A stretch of DNA of 64,000 nucleotides from Algoriphagus marincola DSM 16067 (GTDB taxonomy: Bacteria; Bacteroidota; Bacteroidia; Cytophagales; Cyclobacteriaceae), in the NCBI RefSeq assembly GCF_000429405.1, contig NZ_AUBU01000002.1:124001-188000 (forward strand), given 5' to 3'. This document shows, in pieces, positions 16,912-24,079 of the stretch. Under the pieces are notes generated by a model. That model was not told the DNA's origin. It saw only the letters and a program-made list of their open reading frames with translations, and made no database searches. The position numbers and the translations under genes were made by a program. Numbering within the stretch: position 1 is the first letter of the stretch; each line of letters opens with the position of its first letter.

Positions 16912-17907
16912 ATGAAAAAATACGACGTAACAGGCATAGGAAATGCCTTGGTAGATATCGAGTTCAAAGTTACTGATCAGTTTTTTGCGAACAATGGAGT
17001 AGAAAAAGGCTTAATGACGCTAGTTGATGAAGAGCGACAAAACTCACTGATGGGAGTAATCAATACTGCCGAAGCTAAGAAGCAAGCCGGTGGATCAGCA
17101 GCCAATACCATTGTTGCAGTAAGTCAATTTGGAGGGAAGTCTTTTTACTGTTTTCGAGTGGCGGATGATGAATTAGGACATTTTTATTTGAAAGACCTGA
17201 ATGATTCTGGAGTCGACGTGGCCTTAGTGCCGGAGAGATTGGAAAATGGCGTCACTGGAAAATGTCTGGTGATGGTGACCGAAGACTCTGAGCGTACGAT
17301 GAATACCTTTTTGGGGATCACCCAAAACTTTTCTGTAAAGGATATTCATGACTCGGCGATTAAAGACTCCAAGTACTTGTTCATAGAGGGATATCTAGTG
17401 ACTTCTCCGAATGGAAAAGAAGCCATGATCCATGCCAAAAAAGTAGCAGAAGACGCCGGAACCAAGGTAGCTTTGACCTTCTCCGACCCTGCAATGGTCA
17501 AATATTTCAAAGAGAACTTCGACGATGTAATCGGCCCAAGTGTGGACTTGCTTTTTGCAAATGAGGAAGAAGCCATGCTTTACACCGGCAAGGACAATCT
17601 ATTGGAAGCCCGTGAAGAGATGAAGAAAGCTGCGAAGCACTTTGTGATTACTCAGGGTAAAAATGGAGCGATGATTTTCGATGGAGATACATTCATAGAT
17701 ATTGAGCCGTACAAGACCAATGCGATCGATAGTAATGGAGCAGGAGATATGTTTGCAGGCGCCTTTTTGTATGGGATCACGAATGGTCACAGCTATGCGT
17801 CAAGCGGAAAGCTGGCATCGATGGCGAGTTCTCAGATCGTCAGCCAATTTGGGCCAAGACTTCAGTGGCATCAGGCAAAGGATATTTTAGGAAGGTTGAA
17901 TCCCTAA
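16912..17907 (+). CDS. Adenosine kinase, PfkB family
   Basis: A 331-residue sugar kinase of the PfkB/ribokinase family, closest in pattern to adenosine kinases, which make AMP from adenosine. The substrate site is GNALVDIEF (10-18) and AGGSAANT (59-66); the catalytic signature is NGAGDMFAGAF with base D279. The adenosine would arise from SAM-dependent metabolism, including the SAM hydrolase encoded at 24080-24850. The upstream 156 bases are AT-rich with TTTACAAC-type repeats; a palindromic dispersed repeat follows. Confidence 0.88.
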   Translation: MKKYDVTGIGNALVDIEFKVTDQFFANNGVEKGLMTLVDEERQNSLMGVINTAEAKKQAGGSAANTIVAVSQFGGKSFYCFRVADDELGHFYLKDLNDSGVDVALVPERLENGVTGKCLVMVTEDSERTMNTFLGITQNFSVKDIHDSAIKDSKYLFIEGYLVTSPNGKEAMIHAKKVAEDAGTKVALTFSDPAMVKYFKENFDDVIGPSVDLLFANEEEAMLYTGKDNLLEAREEMKKAAKHFVITQGKNGAMIFDGDTFIDIEPYKTNAIDSNGAGDMFAGAFLYGITNGHSYASSGKLASMASSQIVSQFGPRLQWHQAKDILGRLNP

Positions 17908-17922
17908 TTGAGGCTAAACTTT

Positions 17923-17968
17923 GTCCGTTCGAGTGGAGTCGAAGAGTCCTCGACTCCGCTCGGACTGA
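17923..17968. repeat. Dispersed palindromic repeat, copy 1
   Basis: Inverted repeat with arms 17923-17942 (GTCCG...GGAGTCGA) and 17950-17965 (TCGACTCCGCTCGGAC). Bases 17948-17968 occur identically (21 of 21) at 44290-44310 inside another palindromic element. It sits between convergent genes for adenosine kinase and a nitroreductase and may also act as a terminator. Confidence 0.85.
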
Positions 17969-17990
17969 TAAATATTATCATCCTTTAGTT

Positions 17991-18722
17991 TTATTTCACG
18001 ACTATAAGCTCTGAGCTTGGTACTCGAAATCTAGGTCCATAAATTCCTTCCGGTAGTCCTTTGCCACATCCGATAATCATGCAGATTTCAGAGCCGGTTG
18101 GTAAGTCCAGCAACTTTTTCACCCGCTTGGAATCAAAGCCTTCCATAGGGCAAGTATCATAGCCTACTGCTTTCATTCCCAGCATAAAAGTCATGGCCGC
18201 CAAAGCAGCGCTTTTATGGACGGAAATTCGTACCTCTGTTTCTCCGACTTCCCGGACCATAGGTCTTCGCATTCCCACCCACCAAGCGATCAGCTTTTTG
18301 ATCAGTGACCAGCCAGGGTACTTTCCAAAAAGTTTAGGGATTAGATTTTTATAATAATTTCCTGCTTGCTTGACCTTTTTCTCTGGTTGATTCTGATTGG
18401 AGTTGAGGATGAAATTATAGTTTGCTTTGGCTCGAGACTTCCACACATCCCTACGCGTAATTACCACAACCAATTCACGCGCAGTGGTAGCAGCTTTCTG
18501 TCGCATGCAAAGTTGGGCTAGCGGGTCTTTAAGTGGAGAGGATTCCGGTACTCGAATAAACTGGTATAACTGTAGGTTGGAGCTATTGGGGGAAAGGATG
18601 GCAGCTTCCAGACACTTTTGGACTTTCTCATGGTCAAATGAGCCTTCTTGATCAAAAATCCGCACCGACCTCCGTGCTTCCACAGCATCAAAAAATCCTA
18701 GCTCTTGGTTTAATTCCTGCAT
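17991..18722 (-). CDS. Nitroreductase family protein
   Basis: A 243-residue FMN-dependent oxidoreductase of the nitroreductase superfamily. The FMN phosphate-binding pattern is EARRSVRIFD near residues 15-25 and SPNSSNLQLYQF (44-55); the C-terminal GYDTCPMEGFDSKRVKKLL and MIIGCGKGLPEG complete the fold. The middle (about 100-165) is longer than in small NfsB-type enzymes and basic. The physiological acceptor is unknown. Transcribed opposite to its neighbours, it shares a 92-base divergent region with the DUF5687 transporter gene. Confidence 0.88.
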   Translation of the reverse strand: MQELNQELGFFDAVEARRSVRIFDQEGSFDHEKVQKCLEAAILSPNSSNLQLYQFIRVPESSPLKDPLAQLCMRQKAATTARELVVVITRRDVWKSRAKANYNFILNSNQNQPEKKVKQAGNYYKNLIPKLFGKYPGWSLIKKLIAWWVGMRRPMVREVGETEVRISVHKSAALAAMTFMLGMKAVGYDTCPMEGFDSKRVKKLLDLPTGSEICMIIGCGKGLPEGIYGPRFRVPSSELIVVK

Positions 18723-18814
18723 TTATCCGATTTTTTTGGTATTTAACTCGATCAAATGTAAGCTTAATCCTTAATTTCAAGCAAAATAAACAAAAGCCCT
18801 TTATCTGACTGCCT

Positions 18815-20305
18815 ATGTTTTTTGAATTAATTCGACTGCAATACCTGAAATCTGTCAGGTCCACAGCTTTTGCCAAAAGCCTCATGACCAATATTTTCTT
18901 GGGATTCATTATTCTACTCCTGCTAAGCTATCTGCTCTTGGCAGGTCTTTTCTTGGGAAGGATCATTGAGAATTTTGCCGAAGGTCAGGACCCTATTGCT
19001 TTTCTGAATAGCTTTCTGATCTTTTACTTTTTAACCGAGTTTCTTTATCGGTACTTTATTCAAAATTTACCAGTGGTAGATTTGGAAAGTCTCTTGCACC
19101 TTCCTGTCGGTAAGCGGAAAATCATGCATTTGTTGCTGATCCGCTCTTTTATTTCTCCGCTGAATATTATTGCATTACTGATCTTTTTGCCATTTAGCAT
19201 TCAAAGCATTGCTCCCGAATTTGGTAGCATGGGTGCATTGGGATGGATAGGTTCTTTGGTGCTTACAAGCTGGATTTTGCATTGGTTTATGCTCTGGTTT
19301 AAGCAGCGCTTCGAGGATTCTACCCTTGGATTGATCATTGTGATGGCGGTTTTGGTCTTAGGTGGAGGTTCTACCTATTTGGGCTGGTATAATTTGGATG
19401 AATTGACTCAACCAATATTCGACCTGGCCGTGAATTCAATTTTACCACTGGCAGTTCTGTCTTTGGTTTTTGTTGGGAGTTATTGGCTATGCTTTCGCTA
19501 TCATGTGGATAATGCCTATCTCGAGGATCTTTCTTCTGACAATGACTCTCAAGTACGAGGGCAATCGATTGGTTTTCTTTCGCGATTTGGTTTGGCAGGG
19601 GAGCTCGCCAATGTAGAATGGAAGTTGATTGTCCGGCACAAAAAGAGTAGAACTTACCTAATGCTTTCTGCTTTCTTTTTGCTCTATGGTTTGATCTTCT
19701 ACACCAATCCGGCTTATGCCTCAGAGGATGGGGGTATTAGTTTCATATTCGTATTTGTTGGGGTTTTTATCACCGGGATATTTATGATTCAGTATGGTCA
19801 GTTGTTCCTCAGCTGGAATTCCGGGAGCTTTGATTTTTACCTGAACCGAAAGGATGGTGTTGAGCAATTGGTACGTGGCAAATACTTGCTTTTCATTTCT
19901 ATTTCAGTGATTTGCTTTCTTGCTTCAGTCCCTTATGTCTATTTTGGTTGGCAGATTTTGCTGGTTCACATCGCGACTTTTTTATTCAATATCGGTGTAT
20001 TGATTCATGTCATTATTTATCTGGCGCTTTGGAAGCCTAAGCCGATGGATTTGAATAAGGGAGCCATGTTTAATTATGAGGGAGTTGGCGCCGCGCAATG
20101 GCTGATGGTGATTCCCATGATGATCCTTCCTTATGTGATATACCTTCCATTTGCTTTGCTGATTAATGACTTCGCAGGATTGGCGGCATTGGCAATTTTT
20201 GGCTTGTTCGGCATCCTGTTTTATAAAAAATTAAGTGCGCTGAATATCCGACGCGTCTATCAAAATAAATACGAAATCTCATCTTCATTTAGACAAGAAT
20301 TATGA
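18815..20305 (+). CDS. DUF5687 ABC transporter permease
   Basis: A 496-residue membrane protein with about 12 hydrophobic segments and no signal peptide. It matches the Bacteroidota DUF5687 family by its N terminus (FELIRLQYLKSVRSTAFAKSLM) and by its pairing with an ATPase gene that overlaps it by four bases. The pair is probably an ABC exporter with two-fold internal organisation (segments at about 25-215 and 280-480). The substrate is unknown. Confidence 0.86.
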   Translation: MFFELIRLQYLKSVRSTAFAKSLMTNIFLGFIILLLLSYLLLAGLFLGRIIENFAEGQDPIAFLNSFLIFYFLTEFLYRYFIQNLPVVDLESLLHLPVGKRKIMHLLLIRSFISPLNIIALLIFLPFSIQSIAPEFGSMGALGWIGSLVLTSWILHWFMLWFKQRFEDSTLGLIIVMAVLVLGGGSTYLGWYNLDELTQPIFDLAVNSILPLAVLSLVFVGSYWLCFRYHVDNAYLEDLSSDNDSQVRGQSIGFLSRFGLAGELANVEWKLIVRHKKSRTYLMLSAFFLLYGLIFYTNPAYASEDGGISFIFVFVGVFITGIFMIQYGQLFLSWNSGSFDFYLNRKDGVEQLVRGKYLLFISISVICFLASVPYVYFGWQILLVHIATFLFNIGVLIHVIIYLALWKPKPMDLNKGAMFNYEGVGAAQWLMVIPMMILPYVIYLPFALLINDFAGLAALAIFGLFGILFYKKLSALNIRRVYQNKYEISSSFRQEL

Positions 20306-20997
20306 TAACTGTTACCAATCTCAAGAAACAATACAAGGAGGCTGTTGTGCTCGATGTGGAATCTTTGGAAATCCCCAAGGGAGAGTGCTTCGGACTGGTT
20401 GGCAATAATGGTGCTGGTAAGACTACGCTTTTTCGAATTATGCTTGACCTTGTAAGACCCACCTCAGGAGAGGTGTCGCTAGAGGGGCATGTAGTCAATC
20501 AAGGCGAGGAGTGGAAAAAATTCACAGGAGCCTATTTGGATGAACATATGTTGCTTTCCTACCTGACTCCGGATGAGTATTTCGAGACGCTTCGAAAGAT
20601 TCACGGACTCTCTGAAGCTGATCTTCAAGTTCATCTCGAGAAGTTTGCTGAGTTATTCAATGATGAAGTCCGAGGCAAAAAGAAATACATCCGTGACCTG
20701 TCAAAAGGGAATTTGAAAAAGGTTGGGATTGCAGCTGCTTTATTGGGTAATCCGGAGGTCGTGTTCTTGGATGAGCCCTTCGAAAATCTCGATCCAAGTT
20801 CACAGATTCGGCTGAAAAAATTGATTTCTAAGGAAAAGGATGAGTTTAAGCGGACCTTTTTAATTTCTTCCCATGACCTGAATCATGTGACAGAAATCTG
20901 CGATCGGATCGTGCTATTGGAGAAGGGGAAGATCATTCGTGATCTCAGTGAGAAATCAGAAATGATGCGGGAATTGGAGGCTTATTTTGTGGGGTAG
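20302..20997 (+). CDS. ABC transporter ATP-binding protein
   Basis: A 231-residue nucleotide-binding subunit. Walker A is GNNGAGKTT (34-42), the signature is the variant LSKGN in DLSKGNLKKVGIA, Walker B is VVFLDEPFENLDP, and the switch histidine is in SSHDLNH. It overlaps the DUF5687 permease gene (ATGA) and powers it. The signature glycine-glutamine is changed to KGN, as in several efflux-type ATPases of this phylum. Confidence 0.94.
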   Translation: MITVTNLKKQYKEAVVLDVESLEIPKGECFGLVGNNGAGKTTLFRIMLDLVRPTSGEVSLEGHVVNQGEEWKKFTGAYLDEHMLLSYLTPDEYFETLRKIHGLSEADLQVHLEKFAELFNDEVRGKKKYIRDLSKGNLKKVGIAAALLGNPEVVFLDEPFENLDPSSQIRLKKLISKEKDEFKRTFLISSHDLNHVTEICDRIVLLEKGKIIRDLSEKSEMMRELEAYFVG

Positions 20998-21043
20998 AAG
21001 GAGCCGTGATTTTTTCTGATGAAGAACTTCAAAATTATTCAAC

Positions 21044-21508
21044 ATGAAAAAATATGTACGGCATTTATTGGAAGATATTCGCAATTCGCATCGGCCAGAG
21101 GACTTCTTTGAAAAAAAAGAATCAAGTATAATAAGTGGGGAAGATGAATTAGATGGGCATTTCGCAGAAGTGGATCGATACCTGAACATAGATTCAGAAC
21201 CTACTTTTTCAAGTTATTGTGGGTTGAAGAAGGAGATGTTTCCCGCCTCGGAATATTACGATCAAGTAGAGCTGCAAAAAGTTAACTTTGAATTCCAACA
21301 AATGATGCGTTCTTGGAATTTGGAAATAGATTTACCTAATAATTTTCCAGAAGCGAGAGCGTATGAATTAATGTTGGGTATTCTTGATCGTTCGGTTTTA
21401 GTTGGGAAATACGGCTTACAGCATTTTGATTTTTGTACGGGAAATCCTGAGGGGTGTGAGCTTGGTGAATATTGTCCCTGCATTGAATATTGGAAGGAAA
21501 CAAAATGA
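21044..21508 (+). CDS. Hypothetical protein with cysteine-rich C terminus
   Basis: A 154-residue soluble protein of no family I recognise. The N-terminal half is acidic (DELDGHFAEVDRY). The C terminus carries a tight cysteine set, C-x6-C-x5-C-x-C, within HFDFCTGNPEGCELGEYCPC, with a further cysteine in SSYCGL. This looks like a metal or iron-sulfur site. It lies 46 bases after the ABC ATPase and ends close to the convergent AAA ATPase gene. Confidence 0.65.
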   Translation: MKKYVRHLLEDIRNSHRPEDFFEKKESSIISGEDELDGHFAEVDRYLNIDSEPTFSSYCGLKKEMFPASEYYDQVELQKVNFEFQQMMRSWNLEIDLPNNFPEARAYELMLGILDRSVLVGKYGLQHFDFCTGNPEGCELGEYCPCIEYWKETK

Positions 21509-21520
21509 CTTTGTAGGAAA

Positions 21521-22717
21521 TTAAGGCCTATGTTCCTTCAAGATTTCCATTAGAAAATCTTTAAGCCCAACTACCTCTGTTTTTTCTTTCAAATAGAATT
21601 GTTCATTGCCTGAGTAAACAACCATTTTTCGAGTTGCGCCGATATCTTCACAAGCTCTGTGAAAACCTGATGATAGTGTCGTATAGACTGATCGTTTTAT
21701 TTCTACAGCCCAAATTTCTTGATTACCTTTTTCCAAAATCAAATCGATTTCGCTTTGATTGCTAGATCGGTAGTAACTAGCTTTCCATTGATTTGAAATT
21801 GAGTTGAGAATATTCTCTGCCACAAAACCTTCCCAACTAGCTCCTAGTATAGGATGGCCAAGTAATTGGTCAAAACTGTGAATACTCAGTAGACTATGTA
21901 GCAAACCAGAATCCCGGATATAAATTTTAGGAGATTTGATCAGTCTTTTTTTTGTGTTGCCCGAATAGGGTTGCAACTGTCGAATCATGAAAAAATCTTG
22001 GAGAATATCAAGATAAGTCCTTGCAGTGGTGTGACTTACTTCTAGGCTTTTTCCAATATCGCTCAGATTAGCTTGTTGACCATGGAAATGGGCGAGCATA
22101 GTCCAAAAGCGCTTCATCCGTGTAGCAGAAACCTGTGGGCCAAATAAAGGAATGTCTTTTTCCACATAAGTGGTGATAAAGTCATGTCTCCAATCCCAGC
22201 TTTCCTGGTCAGAATCAGCTAGGTAGCTATCAGGGAAACCTCCACGGTACCATAATTTTTCCGAATTAAAACCAAGCTGATCCTCTAGGTAAAGTTCTTG
22301 AAAATTAAATGGACTCAATTCCAAATAGCAGATTCTCCCAGCTAGTGACTCTGAAGACTGTTGCAATAGATCTTTTGATGCAGAACCAAGCAAAAGGAAG
22401 TGTCCTGCCTTTTCTCCAGCTCTTTTTCGGATATCTACCAAACCGCGGATAATTCGAAATAAATCAGGTTTTCGCTGCACTTCATCAATTACCAATAATT
22501 GATTATTGAACCTTCGAAGGAAGTTTTCCGGATCATCAAGCTTGGCTAAATCTGAATCTAGCTCAAGGTCAAGATAGTGGACTGGCTTTTCCAATAATGG
22601 CTTTGCAAACTCTAATGCTAGAGTGGTCTTTCCAACCTGTCGCGGACCTAGAATTACTACCACAGGCATGGCCTTTAGGCTTTGGATCAGCTTACTTTCC
22701 AGAGTTCGATGGATCAT
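21521..22717 (-). CDS. AAA family ATPase with DUF4143 domain
   Basis: A 398-residue protein of the widespread AAA_14 plus DUF4143 architecture. Walker A is GPRQVGKTT (24-32), Walker B is LLVIDEVQ (74-81, D78 E79), and GSASKDLL follows as sensor segment. The C-terminal half includes a winged-helix-like region and a PD-(D/E)xK-like stretch, SEIDLILEKGNQEIWAVEIK (D, E and K in order). These genes are patchily distributed and thought to be mobile or conflict-related, but their role is unproven. A 51-bp perfect palindrome lies 40 bases upstream of the start. The base composition is lower in GC than the neighbouring genes. Confidence 0.88.
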   Translation of the reverse strand: MIHRTLESKLIQSLKAMPVVVILGPRQVGKTTLALEFAKPLLEKPVHYLDLELDSDLAKLDDPENFLRRFNNQLLVIDEVQRKPDLFRIIRGLVDIRKRAGEKAGHFLLLGSASKDLLQQSSESLAGRICYLELSPFNFQELYLEDQLGFNSEKLWYRGGFPDSYLADSDQESWDWRHDFITTYVEKDIPLFGPQVSATRMKRFWTMLAHFHGQQANLSDIGKSLEVSHTTARTYLDILQDFFMIRQLQPYSGNTKKRLIKSPKIYIRDSGLLHSLLSIHSFDQLLGHPILGASWEGFVAENILNSISNQWKASYYRSSNQSEIDLILEKGNQEIWAVEIKRSVYTTLSSGFHRACEDIGATRKMVVYSGNEQFYLKEKTEVVGLKDFLMEILKEHRP

Positions 22718-22756
22718 TCGGATGCTTTATTGACTTTCAGTTTGCATGAAAATTAA

Positions 22757-22831
22757 TCAAAAATCATGTAATTTGAAAGTTTAACTTTCAAATTACATGA
22801 TTTTTGACTTAAAAGTATGTAATCTGAAAGT
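22757..22831. repeat. 51-bp perfect palindrome plus a third half-site
   Basis: Arms 22757-22781 and 22783-22807 are perfect 25-bp reverse complements around a single central T at 22782. The 15-bp half-site ATGTAATTTGAAAGT (22766-22780; inverted at 22784-22798) recurs a third time at 22817-22831 with one change. It lies 40 bases upstream of the AAA/DUF4143 gene and may be its operator, a transcript hairpin or a mobile-element end. Confidence 0.85.
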
Positions 22832-22856
22832 CTATCGATAGCGGATATTTAAGCAA

Positions 22857-22945
22857 AAAAGGTTCTCATTTCCGAGGGCCTGTGTACCCAGGCTTGCCTA
22901 CCGGAGGTAGGGCCGGAGTTCCCGATATTCGCTACGCTACATCGG
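22857..22945 (-). pseudogene. tRNA-Leu 3' fragment 1 with palindromic inserts
   Basis: The segment keeps a run of A bases, a degenerate hairpin with a TTTC loop, TGTACCCAG and GCCGGAGT, in the same order as the 3' end and terminator of the intact tRNA-Leu. The acceptor strand is split by a palindromic insert at about 22893-22911 (TTGCCTACCGGAGGTAGGG). The T arm is interrupted by CCGAT...ATCGG (about 22922-22945). Nothing 5' of the T loop is left. It cannot make a tRNA. Confidence 0.6.
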
Positions 22946-22980
22946 AATAGACTTCTCCTCCAGTGATCCGGAAAACAAAA

Positions 22981-23107
22981 AAAGCCCGTTCTTTTCAGAA
23001 GGAGCTTTAAGGTGTACCAAGGCCTGCCTAACGGAGGTAGAGCTGGAGTCGAACATCCCTTCGGGATGCAGGCCGGCACGCCCGAAGGCATTGGTGTTTG
23101 ATACCAA
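22981..23107 (-). pseudogene. tRNA-Leu 3' fragment 2 with two palindromic inserts
   Basis: Bases 23073-23101 are identical to 23467-23495 of the intact tRNA-Leu (29 of 29), covering anticodon loop, variable arm and 5' T stem. One insert (about 23055-23072, containing ATCCCTTCGGGAT) splits the T arm. Another (about 23021-23039, GCCTGCCTAACGGAGGTA) splits the 3' acceptor strand. A terminator-like hairpin with TTTC loop follows (22981-23008). The acceptor 5' strand and D arm are missing, so it is non-functional as a tRNA. Confidence 0.75.
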
Positions 23108-23147
23108 TAGAATAGAATACAAACCCGATAATCATCGAGACCGTTGC

Positions 23148-23396
23148 CTAGGAATTAATAATCTGCTTCAAAAACTCCTTTCCAGTACCACTTTTTAGGT
23201 ATTTTTCTCTGTTTCTAGCTTCTTCCCTAGTTCCAATTTTTTCTAAATAGATCATACGGAATGGAGCATAAGGTTTTGTTGATCTTCCTTTTCCAGAGTT
23301 ATGTTCTTCAAATCGCCTCTCTGGATTATTGGTAATTCCCACGTAGATATAATTCTTTTCAAGACTTTTGTTGGCGTAGACAAAATATTCATCCAT
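23148..23396 (-). CDS. Small GIY-YIG nuclease family protein
   Basis: An 82-residue single-domain GIY-YIG (URI-type) protein. It keeps the two motif strands FVYANK and YIYVG, the catalytic arginine region PERRFEEHNSGKG (R and H), and the metal-binding glutamate in REEARNREKYLKS. I start at the ATG at 23396; the open frame extends to 23522 only because it reads through the tRNA-Leu gene. It lies directly after the tRNA-Leu terminator and before two tRNA-Leu 3' fragments. Biological role is unknown; DNA cleavage is inferred from the fold. Confidence 0.85.
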   Translation of the reverse strand: MDEYFVYANKSLEKNYIYVGITNNPERRFEEHNSGKGRSTKPYAPFRMIYLEKIGTREEARNREKYLKSGTGKEFLKQIINS

Positions 23397-23410
23397 TTCT
23401 AAAAGTAGGC

Positions 23411-23445
23411 AAAAATAAAAAAGGCCCACATTTCTGTGAGCCTTT
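23411..23445 (-). terminator. Terminator of the tRNA-Leu transcript
   Basis: On the minus strand, stem 23435-23445 with 23420-23430 (AAAGGCTCACA with TGTGGGCCTTT, one mismatch), loop of four bases, then a T-rich tract. It ends the tRNA unit just before the GIY-YIG start codon. Confidence 0.85.
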
Positions 23446-23446
23446 G

Positions 23447-23528
23447 TACCCAGAGCCGGAGTCGAACCGGCACGCCCGAAGGCATTGGTGTTTGAGACCA
23501 ACGCGTCTACCAATTCCGCCATCTGGGC
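23447..23528 (-). tRNA. tRNA-Leu (CAA)
   Basis: Full cloverleaf: acceptor GCCCAGA with TCTGGGT, discriminator A, D arm GCG...CGC, anticodon stem TTGGT/ACCAA around loop CTCAAAC (anticodon CAA), class II variable arm GCC-TTCG-GGC, and T arm GCCGG-TTCGACT-CCGGC. CCA is not encoded. It is the only complete copy in a cluster of broken copies, so it is presumably the working gene. Two 5' half copies lie just upstream in the same direction. Confidence 0.95.
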
Positions 23529-23708
23529 AGCTAATATTTCAATTTAGGCATGTTGGTGTTTGAGACCAACGCGCCTGCCTGCCGGCAAAGGCAGGTCTAC
23601 CAATTCCGCCATCTGGGCAGCTAATATTTCAATTTAGGCATGTTGGTGTTTGAGACCAACGCGCCTGCCTGCCGGCAAAGGCAGGTCTACCAATTCCGCC
23701 ACCTGGGC
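23529..23708 (-). repeat. Two tandem 90-bp tRNA-Leu 5' half copies with D-loop insert
   Basis: 23529-23618 and 23619-23708 are 90-bp tandem units that differ at one base (89 of 90). Read on the minus strand, each starts like the tRNA-Leu acceptor strand and runs through D arm and anticodon arm, then passes into spacer ATGCC and AT-rich sequence; variable arm, T arm and 3' acceptor strand are absent. Each carries the same 22-bp palindrome (23574-23595 and 23664-23685) at the 3' end of the D loop, exactly between GTAGA and CGCG of the normal gene. Confidence 0.9.
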
Positions 23709-23743
23709 ATTTCAATATTCCCCGTTGCTTTCCAAACGGGATG

Positions 23744-23774
23744 CAAATATGAATACAATTTTATTTTTCTCCAA
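23744..23774 (-). promoter_or_regulatory. Likely promoter of the tRNA-Leu locus
   Basis: On the minus strand TTGG (23774-23771), 19 bases, then CATATTTG (23751-23744), close to the Bacteroidota pattern TTTG-N19-21-TAnnTTTG. The predicted leader would contain a CCCGTT...AACGGG hairpin (23721-23740) and then both tRNA 5' halves before the intact tRNA. Confidence 0.6.
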
Positions 23775-23776
23775 CC

Positions 23777-24076
23777 CTAGATTTCTACTTCATCCAACTT
23801 TTTTGTGCTGAAGGCCTGAGGTTTATCCGAAAAAAGGGTCTTCGTATAGCTCCAAACTGATTTAAAAAGCTCAGAATCACGGTATTCATTCAGACTTTTC
23901 TCACTATCCCAATGACTGTAGGTCATGAAAATATTTTTCTGATTTTCATCTTGCCAAAGTTCAAGATGCCGACAACCGGGAAATGAGCGAATCTTTTTCT
24001 TATTGGATTCGAAGTTTTCTAAAAAAGCAGCGACCTTTTCTTCCTGAAAGGTCATTCGTACAATTCGGATTAGCAT
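23777..24076 (-). CDS. ABM-domain (antibiotic biosynthesis monooxygenase-like) protein
   Basis: A 99-residue ferredoxin-like fold protein of the ABM family, which includes quinol monooxygenases and haem-degrading proteins. Landmarks are the N-terminal beta strand LIRIVRMTF, the PGCRHLELWQDENQ turn and the aromatic MTYSHWDSEKSLNEYRDSELF typical of the family. Substrate unknown. It lies three bases after the SAM hydrolase gene, so the two form an operon. Confidence 0.82.
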   Translation of the reverse strand: MLIRIVRMTFQEEKVAAFLENFESNKKKIRSFPGCRHLELWQDENQKNIFMTYSHWDSEKSLNEYRDSELFKSVWSYTKTLFSDKPQAFSTKKLDEVEI

Positions 24077-24079
24077 GAG

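Noticed and set aside
21521..22831. AAA/DUF4143 gene plus palindrome as a complete transposon
   Set aside because: No matching inverted repeat or target duplication is visible at the other end near 21510, and no transposase is encoded.
22849..23122. Two leftward reading frames of 80 and 61 codons
   Set aside because: They read through tRNA-Leu remnants (typical translated tRNA text such as LVSNTNAFGRAG) and palindromic inserts; not protein genes.
23397..23522. N-terminal extension of the GIY-YIG reading frame
   Set aside because: The extra 42 codons are the translated tRNA-Leu gene and its terminator; the ATG at 23396 is the natural start.
23529..23708. 90-bp tandem repeats as a CRISPR array
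   Set aside because: Only two units, no spacers, and the sequence is tRNA-Leu; no cas genes nearby.
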